64,000 nt of DNA from the NCBI GenBank assembly GCA_050633885.1, contig JBOEHK010000001.1, forward strand, positions 682,001-746,000, written 5' to 3'. Position 1 is the stretch's first letter; every line of letters starts with the position of its first letter. Below, piece by piece: positions 24,281 through 32,008 of this stretch. The notes beneath the pieces are model-generated. The model made no database searches. It was not told where the DNA came from and saw nothing but the letters and a program-made list of their open reading frames with translations. Made by a program: the position numbers and the translations under genes. This DNA is from JAWSVE01 sp050633885. GTDB taxonomy: Bacteria; Pseudomonadota; Gammaproteobacteria; Pseudomonadales; Cellvibrionaceae.

Positions 24281-25021
24281 ATGCACTTTTATCCACACAA
24301 CATCCCTGATTTTAACAACGCTACACGACATTTAACACGTGTTGAACGGAGCGTGTACAGAGATGCAATAGAACTCTATTACGACACTGAATCTGTTCTA
24401 ACAGGCGATTTAGAAAAGTTAGAGCGTCGTCTTTTGTGTGTATCAGAAGAAGAAAAATCGGCGCTAAAAGTCGTTTTAGATGATTTTTTTGAATTAACCG
24501 ATGATGGTTATTCGCATGAACGATGTGATGAAGAAATCGCTAAGTACCGCGCAAACATTGGGGCTAAGGCTAAAGCGGGTATTGCAAGCGCAGAGGCTAG
24601 GAAACGAAAAGCAGCAGAACGCAAACAAAATTCAACGGGTGTTAAATCTCGTTCAACGCCCGTTCATAACCAAGAACTAATAACTAATAACCAAGAACTA
24701 ATAACTACCGGCAAGAGTGCAATCCAATTTTCTGAAATCAAAAACCTGTTCAACAAAATTCTTGAAGATAAATTAAAACCTGTTCGAGACGTTGGCCCTG
24801 AGCGACAAAAACACATTCGCGCAAGGGTCGGTGAAGATTCAAAGCGGCAAAGTTTGGACTGGTGGGAAAAGTATTTCGAAGTTGTGGCGGGTACGGGTTT
24901 TTTGATTGGACTTGGTTCGCCCGATCCTAGAACGGGTAAACCTTGGAAATGTGATTTTGACTGGCTGATCAACCGAACAAACATGACAAAAGTTTTAGAG
25001 GGGAAATACGAGAATGAATAA
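24281..25021 (+). CDS. DUF1376 replication-region protein
   Basis: 246 aa. The N-terminus MHFYPHNIPDFNNATRHLTR and VERSVYRDAIELYYDTE is the DUF1376 (YdaU-like) domain found in the place of lambda O. A basic linker (AEARKRKAAERKQ) and a 7-residue tandem duplication (NQELITN then NQELITT) separate it from a C-terminal domain. It overlaps the helicase gene by 8 bp, so the pair is the likely initiator and helicase module. DNA binding is inferred. Confidence 0.8.
   Translation: MHFYPHNIPDFNNATRHLTRVERSVYRDAIELYYDTESVLTGDLEKLERRLLCVSEEEKSALKVVLDDFFELTDDGYSHERCDEEIAKYRANIGAKAKAGIASAEARKRKAAERKQNSTGVKSRSTPVHNQELITNNQELITTGKSAIQFSEIKNLFNKILEDKLKPVRDVGPERQKHIRARVGEDSKRQSLDWWEKYFEVVAGTGFLIGLGSPDPRTGKPWKCDFDWLINRTNMTKVLEGKYENE
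24666..24707 (+). repeat. Two perfect 21-bp tandem repeats within the replication gene
   Basis: A 21-bp unit starting ATAACCAAGAACTAATAACT is repeated exactly at 24666-24686 and 24687-24707, giving an in-frame 7-aa duplication. The repeats are very AT-rich and lie in the linker of the putative initiator, the place where lambda has its origin iterons. Candidate replication origin. Confidence 0.55.
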
Positions 25022-26384
25022 TTTACCAAGTGACGTTTTTTCAAGCATGACGGCCGAGCAAGCTGTGATTGGCTCGCTACTGTCGAACCCTACGAAGTTT
25101 GACGATGTTGTAGATATCCTTGATGAGTATTGTTTTTTAAACCTCAAGCATCGGGATATTTTCAGATCGATTTGCAGCTTGGTTGATTCTAACGAGCCAA
25201 TTGACGTGATTACCGTTTGTGAGGATATGGAGAAAAAAAGCATTCGTGCAGACATGGATTATATTTCTGAATTGTTCTCACAATCTTTTTCATCTGCCAA
25301 CGTAAAGTTTTATTCAAAGATTGTTTTTGATTGCTGGCTAAAGCGTGAAGTCTACGACGCGGCAAGCGAAACCATCCGGCACATGGCGGAAAACTCCGAT
25401 ATGTCCAGCCAAGACGCTGTTGAGTACGCACAAGCAAAAATGATTGCCTTGGGTGACATAGGCGCAACCTCGGAAGGCGTTGAAATGAACGTAGCACTGA
25501 AGAGCTACGTTGAACACCTTGACAAACTGCAACAGCAAGGCGACGTAATCGACGGGCTAGAAACTGGCTTGATTGATATGGACTCAAGGCTCAATGGTCT
25601 GAAGGGTGGAAACCTAGCCATTCTTGCCGGTAGACCCGGACAAGGTAAAACGACACTCGCTCTTGTTATGGCGTCGAACATGAGTATTAAAAATAAAAAA
25701 CGTGGAATTTATTTCTCATTTGAAATGAATGATCGAGAGCTAACACAAAAGCTGGTTGCTCACATTGGTCAAATCCCGTTAAACCATCTTAAAAAACCTT
25801 CAACAACAACGGGTGAATTTTGGTCGAAATTATCGGCTGGCGTTTCAATCTGCAAAGACTCACCGCTCTCATTTGTTGACGCTCCCGGTATGCACATTAA
25901 CCAAGTAAAAGCTTACGCACGAAAAGCGCATAAGCGAGCAAAACTCGATTACATCATGATTGATCACATGCACTTGATGGATGGCGATGGTGATCGAAAA
26001 GATGAAAAGGTAGGGAGTATTTCGCGAGGACTAAAACAGCTTGCAAAAGAATTAGATATTCCTGTCATCGCATTAGCGCAATTAAATCGAGGTGTTGAAG
26101 AGCGAGCAAACAAGCGCCCTATGTTGAGCGATTTAAGAGAGTCTGGGCGCATCGAAGAAGACGCGGACATTGTGCAGTTTATTTATCGCGACGAGTACTA
26201 CAACGAGAACACAGATAATCCTGGCGTAATGGAAGTTAGCACGGCGAAATTTAGAGATGGAGAAGTTGGAACAGATTATTTTACCGCAAAGCTTCACACG
26301 TCAAGCGTGTTTGATATGGCGCAAGGTTCTTATGTTCAGCCGCCTCCTATTAAAAGTGTTAAATCATTGCGGACGGCTCTCTAG
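25014..26384 (+). CDS. DnaB-type replicative helicase
   Basis: 456 aa. The N-terminal DnaB helical domain (EQAVIGSLLSNPTKFDDVVDIL, about 15-110) is joined to a RecA-like core with Walker A ILAGRPGQGKTTLAL (about 203-217), Walker B YIMIDHMHLM, the PVIALAQLNR motif and the SDLRESGRIEEDADIV arginine-finger region. All motifs are intact and length fits DnaB. It unwinds phage DNA during replication and is analogous to P22 gp12. Confidence 0.95.
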   Translation: MNNLPSDVFSSMTAEQAVIGSLLSNPTKFDDVVDILDEYCFLNLKHRDIFRSICSLVDSNEPIDVITVCEDMEKKSIRADMDYISELFSQSFSSANVKFYSKIVFDCWLKREVYDAASETIRHMAENSDMSSQDAVEYAQAKMIALGDIGATSEGVEMNVALKSYVEHLDKLQQQGDVIDGLETGLIDMDSRLNGLKGGNLAILAGRPGQGKTTLALVMASNMSIKNKKRGIYFSFEMNDRELTQKLVAHIGQIPLNHLKKPSTTTGEFWSKLSAGVSICKDSPLSFVDAPGMHINQVKAYARKAHKRAKLDYIMIDHMHLMDGDGDRKDEKVGSISRGLKQLAKELDIPVIALAQLNRGVEERANKRPMLSDLRESGRIEEDADIVQFIYRDEYYNENTDNPGVMEVSTAKFRDGEVGTDYFTAKLHTSSVFDMAQGSYVQPPPIKSVKSLRTAL

Positions 26385-26385
26385 T

Positions 26386-26559
26386 ATGACCCCCTGCAAC
26401 GGTAACGACTGCAAAATCAAAGAAAAATGCGAGCGGTATTATCAGCACGTAATCAGCAGTAAGCCGTTTACTTCTACGTTGTGCGATTCGGATCAGGAAA
26501 AAATACAGATGGATTATGTGCCGGTTACAGAAATAACTTTAACGGAGATTGTGGTATGA
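26386..26559 (+). CDS. Small Cys-rich phage protein
   Basis: 57 aa, beginning one base after the helicase stop. Spaced cysteines at the N-terminus (TPCNGNDCKIKEKCERYY) suggest metal binding; they resemble the short TPC-x4-C-x5-C proteins found after replication genes in many prophages. The start here is the ATG next to the helicase stop. Confidence 0.65.
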   Translation: MTPCNGNDCKIKEKCERYYQHVISSKPFTSTLCDSDQEKIQMDYVPVTEITLTEIVV

Positions 26560-26918
26560 ACATTAAGAAAAGCTCTTGGCATTACAGGTTGGTCAATTTC
26601 GTTTGTAATGGTGAGATAAGCGAAAGTTTGTGTATTTATTTTTGGCAGGTGGTTTGGTCTTGTTTTACGGTGATGATATTTGTGCCGATAATTATTCTGA
26701 TTCTTCTTTTTGTAATGGTTTCTCCGATCTTAAATATATTTGCTACAGAAGTTCTTGCCGTGGCTATGGTGGGTGCAATGTTTGATATTTTTATTCTTTG
26801 TTTTATTTGGATCGAATACAGAAAGCAAAATGGAATACAAAAACATCCAACTGTGATTGGTGGTTACATTAGAGCCAAAAAAGAAAAGGTCTGCCCTAGA
26901 TTAAGTTTTGTAGATTAG
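26556..26918 (+). CDS. Small membrane protein
   Basis: 120 aa starting in an ATGA overlap with the preceding gene. Two hydrophobic segments (about 35-63 and 66-90) separated by a short turn, then a basic cytoplasmic tail (KHPTVIGGYIRAKKEKV). No family recognised. Confidence 0.6.
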   Translation: MNIKKSSWHYRLVNFVCNGEISESLCIYFWQVVWSCFTVMIFVPIIILILLFVMVSPILNIFATEVLAVAMVGAMFDIFILCFIWIEYRKQNGIQKHPTVIGGYIRAKKEKVCPRLSFVD

Positions 26919-26928
26919 AGGTGGTTGA

Positions 26929-27134
26929 ATGCTAACAGTTCACGAAGAAACTAAACCCGAAGAGCGAAAAGATTTTTTACAACATGTCAGATCGAAGATT
27001 TTTTAGCTAACGGCGGGGAGATTGAAAAAGTAGCTTATGGGAGATCGAGGTACTCATACGAAAAGAGCCAGACCCATGAAGAGCGAAAAGAAAGAATATC
27101 GGGTTTATTTTTAAGCCAAAAAGACGGGGGTTGA
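26929..27134 (+). pseudogene. Frameshifted small phage gene
   Basis: A good ribosome-binding site (AGAGGTGG) and ATG at 26929 open a frame that stops at 27006. A second frame continues as CQIEDFLANGGEIEKVAYGRS to a stop at 27134, three bases before the next gene. The second part matches a pattern common in small phage proteins (I-x-D-F-L-x-N-G-G-E-I). Adding one T to the T6 run at 26973-26978 joins the two frames, so a single-base deletion or sequencing error is likely. Confidence 0.6.
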
Positions 27135-27136
27135 TT

Positions 27137-27418
27137 ATGCATTATCAATTTGTATTCAAAGAGGCTATGCGTTGGGCTTTGATCAAAGCTATCGGCTATG
27201 TTCGAAACGGAAGAGACATTGAAGAGATTGCAGAAAGGGCCAATAATTTTTTGCATAGAGAGGGCTATATACCTCCGCATGTTTCGATAAGCACCACTGC
27301 TTTTAGCGCAAGAATTAGGGACACAATTAAAGGCGAGTATATCATGGACAACAAGGGAACTGCGTATCGATATTGGATAGGAGATGAGCCTTTCTGGTAC
27401 GGGCGGTTAGCTGCATGA
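27137..27418 (+). CDS. Unknown phage protein
   Basis: 93 aa from the ATG at 27137, with a G-rich ribosome-binding site; a TTG at 27131 is also in frame. Helical N-terminus (FKEAMRWALIKAIGYVRNGRDIEEIAERANNFL), then a short domain with an aromatic end (YRYWIGDEPFWYGRL). No recognised family. Confidence 0.6.
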   Translation: MHYQFVFKEAMRWALIKAIGYVRNGRDIEEIAERANNFLHREGYIPPHVSISTTAFSARIRDTIKGEYIMDNKGTAYRYWIGDEPFWYGRLAA

Positions 27419-27427
27419 TCTCAAGAA

Positions 27428-27481
27428 TGTCTTTATCGGTGATGACAGGCATAGAGCCTAATATATCACCAAAGAAAGACA
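27428..27481 (+). other. Nested long hairpin in an early spacer
   Basis: Three stacked stems: TGTCTTT/AAAGACA (27428-27434 with 27475-27481), GGTGAT/ATCACC (27438-27443 with 27465-27470) and AGGC/GCCT (27447-27450 with 27456-27459). The 54-nt imperfect hairpin lies between two early genes. It has no T tract. Possible RNA regulatory or recombination structure. Confidence 0.5.
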
Positions 27482-27492
27482 GCTAACAGCCA

Positions 27493-27518
27493 GATCACGA
27501 GCCTCGGTCTCGTGTATC
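27493..27518 (+). repeat. Copy 1 of a spacer hairpin repeat
   Basis: GATCACGAGCCTCGGTCTCG and following bases, with stem CACGAG/CTCGTG. A second copy with about 80 percent identity lies at 31277-31303. Both are between small early genes. Confidence 0.6.
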
Positions 27519-27552
27519 GAACCATTAAATTTAAACAAAAACGGGAAAACAA

Positions 27553-27771
27553 ATGAGCAAATCAACAATAAGCGCGATAATAGGTCGAATAAAAGTTGCA
27601 ACAAAAGATAGTCCAATAGCAGTTTTTGATATTGGAGAGCGAGATTTTTTTGAGGCTGTTTTTTCTAGCACTCTTCTAACAGAAAAAAAGATTAATGTCT
27701 GTGATAATTTTGTTGGTGTTTTTTTTGGCGCTACCGGAGTCCAGAAATTCAGAGAAGCTGTGAAGGTTTAA
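27553..27771 (+). CDS. Unknown small phage protein
   Basis: 72 aa, soluble, with a hydrophobic C-terminal half (VCDNFVGVFFGATGV) that is too short and polar for a sure membrane span. No recognised domain. Confidence 0.55.
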   Translation: MSKSTISAIIGRIKVATKDSPIAVFDIGERDFFEAVFSSTLLTEKKINVCDNFVGVFFGATGVQKFREAVKV

Positions 27772-27778
27772 GTGAGAA

Positions 27779-28015
27779 ATGGAAAAAGTAAAAAGCATTA
27801 ACTCATCAAAAGTAGATCAGCAAATGAAACGAAGCGTAACAAGCCTGATTGACCGTTTTGTTAAGTGGGCTTTTAAAAACAACTACAGGACAGATTGCCG
27901 ATGTTGTGGTGTGGAGCTGCACAAGCCCGGCGGCGTAGCCTTTTACCCTCTAGGGGCGGGGTTCTGCCACAAATGCTCAATAGAGCTTTTAAAGCATATG
28001 AACAAGAGCGCATAA
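27779..28015 (+). CDS. Zinc-finger-like small phage protein
   Basis: 78 aa. The C-terminal half has CRCCGVELHKPGG and FCHKCSIELLKHM, two Cys pairs that could bind one zinc ion. The N-terminal half is a basic helix. Similar small zinc proteins are frequent in nin-type regions. Function unknown. Confidence 0.65.
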   Translation: MEKVKSINSSKVDQQMKRSVTSLIDRFVKWAFKNNYRTDCRCCGVELHKPGGVAFYPLGAGFCHKCSIELLKHMNKSA

Positions 28016-28164
28016 CCTCCGAGCAGGTTTGCTGTGACGGTTATCAGTGCGGCTGTGGTGGTGCGTCTTTTAAAGAATATTGCTTAAAAAAGATGGGGGA
28101 TTACCCGCCGCTAGAGTATGTGAAAATTGAACAGCGTGAAGTTTCTGAGTGGCAAGACTCATAA
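27973..28164 (+). CDS. Cys-rich small ORF overlapping the zinc-finger gene
   Basis: 63 aa from an ATG at 27973, overlapping the previous gene by 43 bp in another frame. The part after the overlap (VCCDGYQCGCGGASFKEYCL) is Cys-rich and looks coding, but no clear ribosome-binding site marks the start. Confidence 0.45.
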   Translation: MLNRAFKAYEQERITSEQVCCDGYQCGCGGASFKEYCLKKMGDYPPLEYVKIEQREVSEWQDS

Positions 28165-28206
28165 TAAACGCATTACAAGCCGCTAGGCATCAAAGGGGAT
28201 AGGGGA

Positions 28207-28371
28207 ATGGGTAAAGAAATAAATAACGATACGATTTCTGAGTTTATAAAAAATCATTTGAGTGTTAATGATTTTGGTTACTTGGTAGTACCTGATGATC
28301 CAAGGCTGAACGATGAAGCTCTATCAAATATAAAGCGAGCGTTTAGAGAATTCATTAGCGAGCAAGAGTAG
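28207..28371 (+). CDS. Unknown 54-aa phage protein
   Basis: ATG at 28207 with AGGGGA immediately upstream. Acidic helical protein ending FREFISEQE, with the next gene starting 7 bp later. No recognised family. Confidence 0.6.
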   Translation: MGKEINNDTISEFIKNHLSVNDFGYLVVPDDPRLNDEALSNIKRAFREFISEQE

Positions 28372-28377
28372 AGAGCT

Positions 28378-28857
28378 GTGAGCGATAGCGTAGAAGCAAA
28401 ACCAATTGAGATTGTAGTCAACTGCAAAGCAGAAGCTAACCGCGCAATGCGAGAGATTAAAGAAAACTTTCTCGCTCATGGCTGGACTCGATGGACTGCA
28501 ACCTTTGGCGAAACTAGAACGCAACGACAAAACCGAACGCTATATGCAATTTATACATTCATCGCAAAGTATTTAGGTGATCAAACAAGCGAAGATATCA
28601 AATGCCAATGCAAGTTAGATTTTGGCGTACCGATCATGTTGGGAAATGAGAAGTTCAGAAACGACTGGAATCATTACTTTGATCACATGGCCTACGAAGA
28701 ACAATTGCGATTCATGGGCGGCGGCACAATTCTAGGGCCAAACGGATTACCAGTAACAAGCAAGATGAGCAGAAAGCAATTTAATTTATATTTATCAAGA
28801 ATCGTAGATCGTTATCCATGCGTTAATGAAAGCGATATTTTGAAAGAGGCGGCTTAA
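28378..28857 (+). CDS. NinB-like recombination protein
   Basis: 159 aa with GTG start. The segment TRTQRQNRTLYAIYTFIAKY followed by a helical region and MSRKQFNLYLSRIVDRY follows the NinB (Orf family) layout, in which Q-N-R is the best-conserved core. NinB binds single-stranded DNA and assists RecA-type recombination. Position ahead of ninG agrees. Similarity to lambda NinB is limited, so the name is tentative. Confidence 0.6.
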   Translation: MSDSVEAKPIEIVVNCKAEANRAMREIKENFLAHGWTRWTATFGETRTQRQNRTLYAIYTFIAKYLGDQTSEDIKCQCKLDFGVPIMLGNEKFRNDWNHYFDHMAYEEQLRFMGGGTILGPNGLPVTSKMSRKQFNLYLSRIVDRYPCVNESDILKEAA

Positions 28858-29096
28858 TGAGCAACGTTATACAAATAAAGCCATGCGGGAATGCAGCTCA
28901 TGCGCTTAGAAATATTGCGGACATGATCGACAACGAAGAGCTTTGCAATGAATGCACGGTTATCGTTGGTTCGGAGGTTTTTCATTGCGGTGAAATTGAT
29001 GATGGAAGAGCAGCAGAATCAGCCATATTCAACATGACGTTTGGAATACAAAAGCTAATGCGTCCAGTCGTTGATGCTGTATTAGATCAACCATAG
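28857..29096 (+). CDS. Unknown phage protein
   Basis: 79 aa, overlapping the NinB-like gene's stop by one base. It resembles a small alpha/beta domain (NAAHALRNIADMIDNEELCNECTVIVGSEVFHCG) seen in unnamed phage proteins. No function assigned. Confidence 0.6.
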   Translation: MSNVIQIKPCGNAAHALRNIADMIDNEELCNECTVIVGSEVFHCGEIDDGRAAESAIFNMTFGIQKLMRPVVDAVLDQP

Positions 29097-29108
29097 ATAG
29101 AGGCAGTA

Positions 29109-29516
29109 ATGGCAAAAACTTTAAGAGCTAAATGTTTAGAAGCTTTACAGCTCTTGGTTAGAGTTAAAGCCGCTAATGATAATGGTTATTGTAAATGCGT
29201 TACTTGCGGAATAGAAAAGCCTTGGAATGAAATGGATGGGGGGCACTTTATCCCGAAAGGGTCGTCAAGCTACTTGGCGCTAGTTGAGGAGAACGTTCAT
29301 CCACAATGTAAGGGTTGCAATGGGTTTGGAATGAAACACGGCTCAGCGGCTCAGGAATACACTTTATGGATGATAAAAACTTACGGGAAAGACGAAGTTG
29401 ATCGAATGCTTGCCGACAAAAGAAATATTATAAAAATTTACAAAAAAGAATATGAAGAAATGCTCAAAGATTTTAATGAGCAAATCAAATACCACAAAAA
29501 AAGGATTGGCGCGTGA
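29109..29516 (+). CDS. ninG: NinG/Rap-like recombination endonuclease
   Basis: 135 aa. Two Cys pairs and conserved His residues are visible: YCKCVTCGIEKPW, MDGGHFIPKG and NVHPQCKGCNGFG. This is the NinG (Rap) pattern of a zinc-containing HNH-type nuclease that cleaves branched recombination intermediates. It is shorter than lambda NinG (about 200 aa). Consistent with the nin-like region. Confidence 0.85.
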   Translation: MAKTLRAKCLEALQLLVRVKAANDNGYCKCVTCGIEKPWNEMDGGHFIPKGSSSYLALVEENVHPQCKGCNGFGMKHGSAAQEYTLWMIKTYGKDEVDRMLADKRNIIKIYKKEYEEMLKDFNEQIKYHKKRIGA

Positions 29517-29652
29517 ATAAGGGGGGGAGTGAAGTGAGCGACAAACATGAAGGCGATAACCCCTTAAAGCAGCGCGCCAATTGAAGCGCAGCGTAAATTA
29601 ATCCGCCTGACTTTTGTTGTTAGGCTGAAAAACCAACTAGCGGAGTGATGAG

Positions 29653-30015
29653 ATGAGTGTAGAAAATAACGAGTGCGTTGTTGCGACAGCTTCGAATGAT
29701 GAAGCTGTTGAAAAGATTAAGGCTTGGGTGATGACCCTTAGTGAGCGAGAGCAGTCGTTATTTGCGTTTGTGCCAGCTTTGGCGAATAGTAAAACGACTA
29801 TATTCCTAGCTCCTGACGGAAGCAAGAAAGGCTGGGAGGCCGCCAATCATGGAGAAGCCTTGCGGAGCCAGTTAATAGAGATGCTTGCGTTATTTAATTA
29901 CGAAGATGGCAGCAACCCTTTTAGTTGGGTGGAAGTTGGCTACGGAGAATATGGCCAGAAAGTTTTACGAGGCAACAACGTTAACTGTTGCTCGGATGAT
30001 GAGTATGCAGTCTAA
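29653..30015 (+). CDS. Unknown phage protein
   Basis: 120 aa, acidic and soluble. The central part KTTIFLAPDGSKKGWEAANHGEALRSQLIEML suggests an alpha/beta fold. Flanked by spacers carrying GTTAGGC and CTAAC...GTTAG motifs, unlike ordinary operon junctions. No family recognised. Confidence 0.6.
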   Translation: MSVENNECVVATASNDEAVEKIKAWVMTLSEREQSLFAFVPALANSKTTIFLAPDGSKKGWEAANHGEALRSQLIEMLALFNYEDGSNPFSWVEVGYGEYGQKVLRGNNVNCCSDDEYAV

Positions 30016-30070
30016 CCATACGCCTTGTTAGCTGTTTGATTAACCAATTTCACAAAGTGGGAAAAATTGC

Positions 30071-30349
30071 ATGGAATATATCGATAATTTAGAAAAGAAA
30101 ATAGACTCGCAAGAGTATGAAATTGAGTCTATGAAAAATCAGATTCAGATTATGTATAAATACATGGATCATTTAGAAGATGCTGAAAAAGAGCTTATGA
30201 GTATGCTGAATAAATATCATGACGATGAGTGCAACGTGTGTGATCGAGCGTACAAAGCGCAGGATATAGTGCAATTTCAAAGGAGCGTTTTTCATGGTTG
30301 TGCAGCTAGCGCAATGGTTAAGAATAACTGGGTAGTTCAAGACAGCTAA
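30071..30349 (+). CDS. Coiled-coil phage protein
   Basis: 92 aa. The first 55 residues form a clear heptad-like helix (LEKKIDSQEYEIESMKNQIQ), followed by a Cys-containing tail (DECNVCDRAY). No family recognised. Confidence 0.6.
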   Translation: MEYIDNLEKKIDSQEYEIESMKNQIQIMYKYMDHLEDAEKELMSMLNKYHDDECNVCDRAYKAQDIVQFQRSVFHGCAASAMVKNNWVVQDS

Positions 30350-30429
30350 CTCTTAAATTTGCGGTTGAGAGTTGCAGGCGAACAATCCAACAACATTTGT
30401 TGTTATAAACCGACTTGGAGATTAAGAAA

Positions 30430-30765
30430 GTGCCATGTATTTGTGATCACATGAACCCAACACAGCATGAAAAAGAAAGTAAGCGCCTTATGGGGCTGTT
30501 AATCGATGCAGGGTTGCGAAAAGGCGAAGCGCCTTACTATGGTGAAGTAAGCGCTATTGACCAGCATACAGCTATGCTTTGCGAGTTTTGCCAGAAAAAT
30601 GACGTTAGTAAGTACAGTTTAGAACTACAGATTTGGTGGCGCGATCACCAGAAAGCAGACAAAGACAGACTAGAGCGCGAACAGGAAGCCATTAAAACAA
30701 AAGCTGAGAAAGATGTTGCTTTAGAAAAACTTACAGATTATGAGCGAAAGCTATTAGGTTTATAA
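30430..30765 (+). CDS. Unknown phage protein
   Basis: 111 aa. GGAG at 30417-30420 sits 9 bases before the GTG at 30430, which was therefore chosen over the in-frame TTG at 30415. The N-terminus contains VPCICDHMNPTQH with Cys/His residues, and the C-terminus is a long charged helix (ADKDRLEREQEAIKTKAEKD). Function unknown. Confidence 0.6.
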   Translation: MPCICDHMNPTQHEKESKRLMGLLIDAGLRKGEAPYYGEVSAIDQHTAMLCEFCQKNDVSKYSLELQIWWRDHQKADKDRLEREQEAIKTKAEKDVALEKLTDYERKLLGL

Positions 30766-30824
30766 CCCTTAAATCAAGCAGCGACGAAGGAGTCGCTTGC
30801 ATTTTGTTGTTATGGCTTTTTACT

Positions 30825-31136
30825 ATGAGACGACTAATTTATTTTGATGAAAGGGAAATGCTGCTTTGTGAATGGGCGCGCGAATTTGGAATGAAGCGGC
30901 AAACACTGGCGAGTAGATTAAACTCTGGGTGGAATATTGAAACCGCATTGACGCATCCTGTACGCGATCCAATAAACATGGATGCAGAAACCGCCAGAAT
31001 CATTGGCGAGGAATACTACAACTCAGTGCCTTGCCGAAAATGCGGATGCAAGATCAGGAACACCAAAAAGGGCTATTGCCCCGTTTGCAAAAGAAACAAA
31101 GCAAAAGAGGATTACCGTAATGCAAAAACTGCTTGA
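30825..31136 (+). CDS. HTH and zinc-ribbon phage protein
   Basis: About 103 aa. An N-terminal helix-turn-helix (LLCEWAREFGMKRQTLASRLNSGWNIETAL) of the type found beside HNH genes is followed by a C-terminal zinc ribbon (VPCRKCGCKIRNTKKGYCPVC). It probably binds nucleic acid. The start was placed at the ATG at 30825. Confidence 0.6.
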   Translation: MRRLIYFDEREMLLCEWAREFGMKRQTLASRLNSGWNIETALTHPVRDPINMDAETARIIGEEYYNSVPCRKCGCKIRNTKKGYCPVCKRNKAKEDYRNAKTA

Positions 31137-31269
31137 TTATTTTTCACCGCACCGACGGATTGCAAGGAGACTGCGCTGGCTGCAACGCTATGCCGGAAAG
31201 CATTATTTCACTATTGCAACTGGTGAATTTGGAAAGATGGCACAGGACTTTGAAAGATTTGAGCCATAA
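31120..31269 (+). CDS. Small basic phage protein
   Basis: 49 aa. AGAGG at 31106-31110 precedes the ATG at 31120, which overlaps the previous gene by 17 bp. Strongly basic N-terminal half (SPHRRIARRLRWLQRY). A competing frame from TTG at 31133 has weaker start signals. Confidence 0.5.
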   Translation: MQKLLDYFSPHRRIARRLRWLQRYAGKHYFTIATGEFGKMAQDFERFEP

Positions 31270-31276
31270 CAAAAAA

Positions 31277-31303
31277 GATCATGAGCCGAAGGTCTCGTGC
31301 ATC
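31277..31303 (+). repeat. Copy 2 of a spacer hairpin repeat
   Basis: GATCATGAGCCGAAGGTCTC and following bases, with stem CATGAG/CTCGTG. Counterpart of 27493-27518. Confidence 0.6.
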
Positions 31304-31325
31304 AACAGGTTAAACAAGGTGAGTA

Positions 31326-31505
31326 ATGGATAAACATACAAAGCCCTTATGCAGTCAATGCGGCGAAGTGATGGAAGGATGCTTCAATCAAGAGCTACAA
31401 ATCACTAACGCTTGGCTGTGCAAGTGCGGGCATCAAGAAAAAGCCATAGGCAGAGAGCGGAAGTTTAAGCCAGAACATTTTGAAGTTGAGGAGATTATCT
31501 TGTGA
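31326..31505 (+). CDS. Small zinc-ribbon phage protein
   Basis: 59 aa. LCSQCGEVMEGC and WLCKCGHQ give two Cys pairs for zinc. The stop overlaps the GTG start of the next gene (GTGA), indicating coupling. Function unknown. Confidence 0.6.
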   Translation: MDKHTKPLCSQCGEVMEGCFNQELQITNAWLCKCGHQEKAIGRERKFKPEHFEVEEIIL

Positions 31506-31975
31506 GTGTTGGCGTTTATATGGCTTGCGACGACTGCATGGAAAGATGCGACGCTGCAACACTAAGCGGCGGTTACTTTTGTGAGTCGTATGTGGTTCTG
31601 ACTCCCTTTGTTGCGACTCACTCTAGCTGTATGCGAGTCGAGATATATGTTGACGATGAAAAAAAAGAAGATGAGGTTGAGCATTACACAGAATGGACAG
31701 AAGATAATTTTAAAGAGCTGAAATTACTTGATCGCTGGAGGATTCTCTACGACATCGATGCTTGTCCATATTATTCAGCGATGGCGAGGTATCAAGCCTT
31801 TTTCGTTCAAGCAATAAAAAAGTGGTGCATATTCGACGGCGGAGGCGGAGAAAGGAAAGTATTCAGGCTAAACAACATAGAATTCGACACAAAAGAAGAG
31901 GGTGACAAATTTTGCACGGTTCACAACTTGGCGTGGGCTGCAACACTAGAAGCAACCAACAAGCAAACTCCATAA
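31502..31975 (+). CDS. Unknown phage protein
   Basis: 157 aa with GTG start coupled to the preceding gene. The N-terminal part is Cys-rich (ACDDCMERCDAATLSGGYFC); the rest is acidic with aromatic helices. No family recognised. Confidence 0.6.
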   Translation: MSVGVYMACDDCMERCDAATLSGGYFCESYVVLTPFVATHSSCMRVEIYVDDEKKEDEVEHYTEWTEDNFKELKLLDRWRILYDIDACPYYSAMARYQAFFVQAIKKWCIFDGGGGERKVFRLNNIEFDTKEEGDKFCTVHNLAWAATLEATNKQTP

Positions 31976-32008
31976 CTCCTTAAATTTTAATAAAAAAGAG
32001 ACTAGCCA

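Noticed and set aside
31133..31333. Alternative frame starting at TTG with a Cys pair
   Set aside because: Start signals favour the overlapping ATG frame at 31120; the Cys pair alone is weak evidence.
16713..31985. A true integron array
   Set aside because: No integron integrase and no attC with both complete boxes could be shown; only a cassette-like resemblance is reported.
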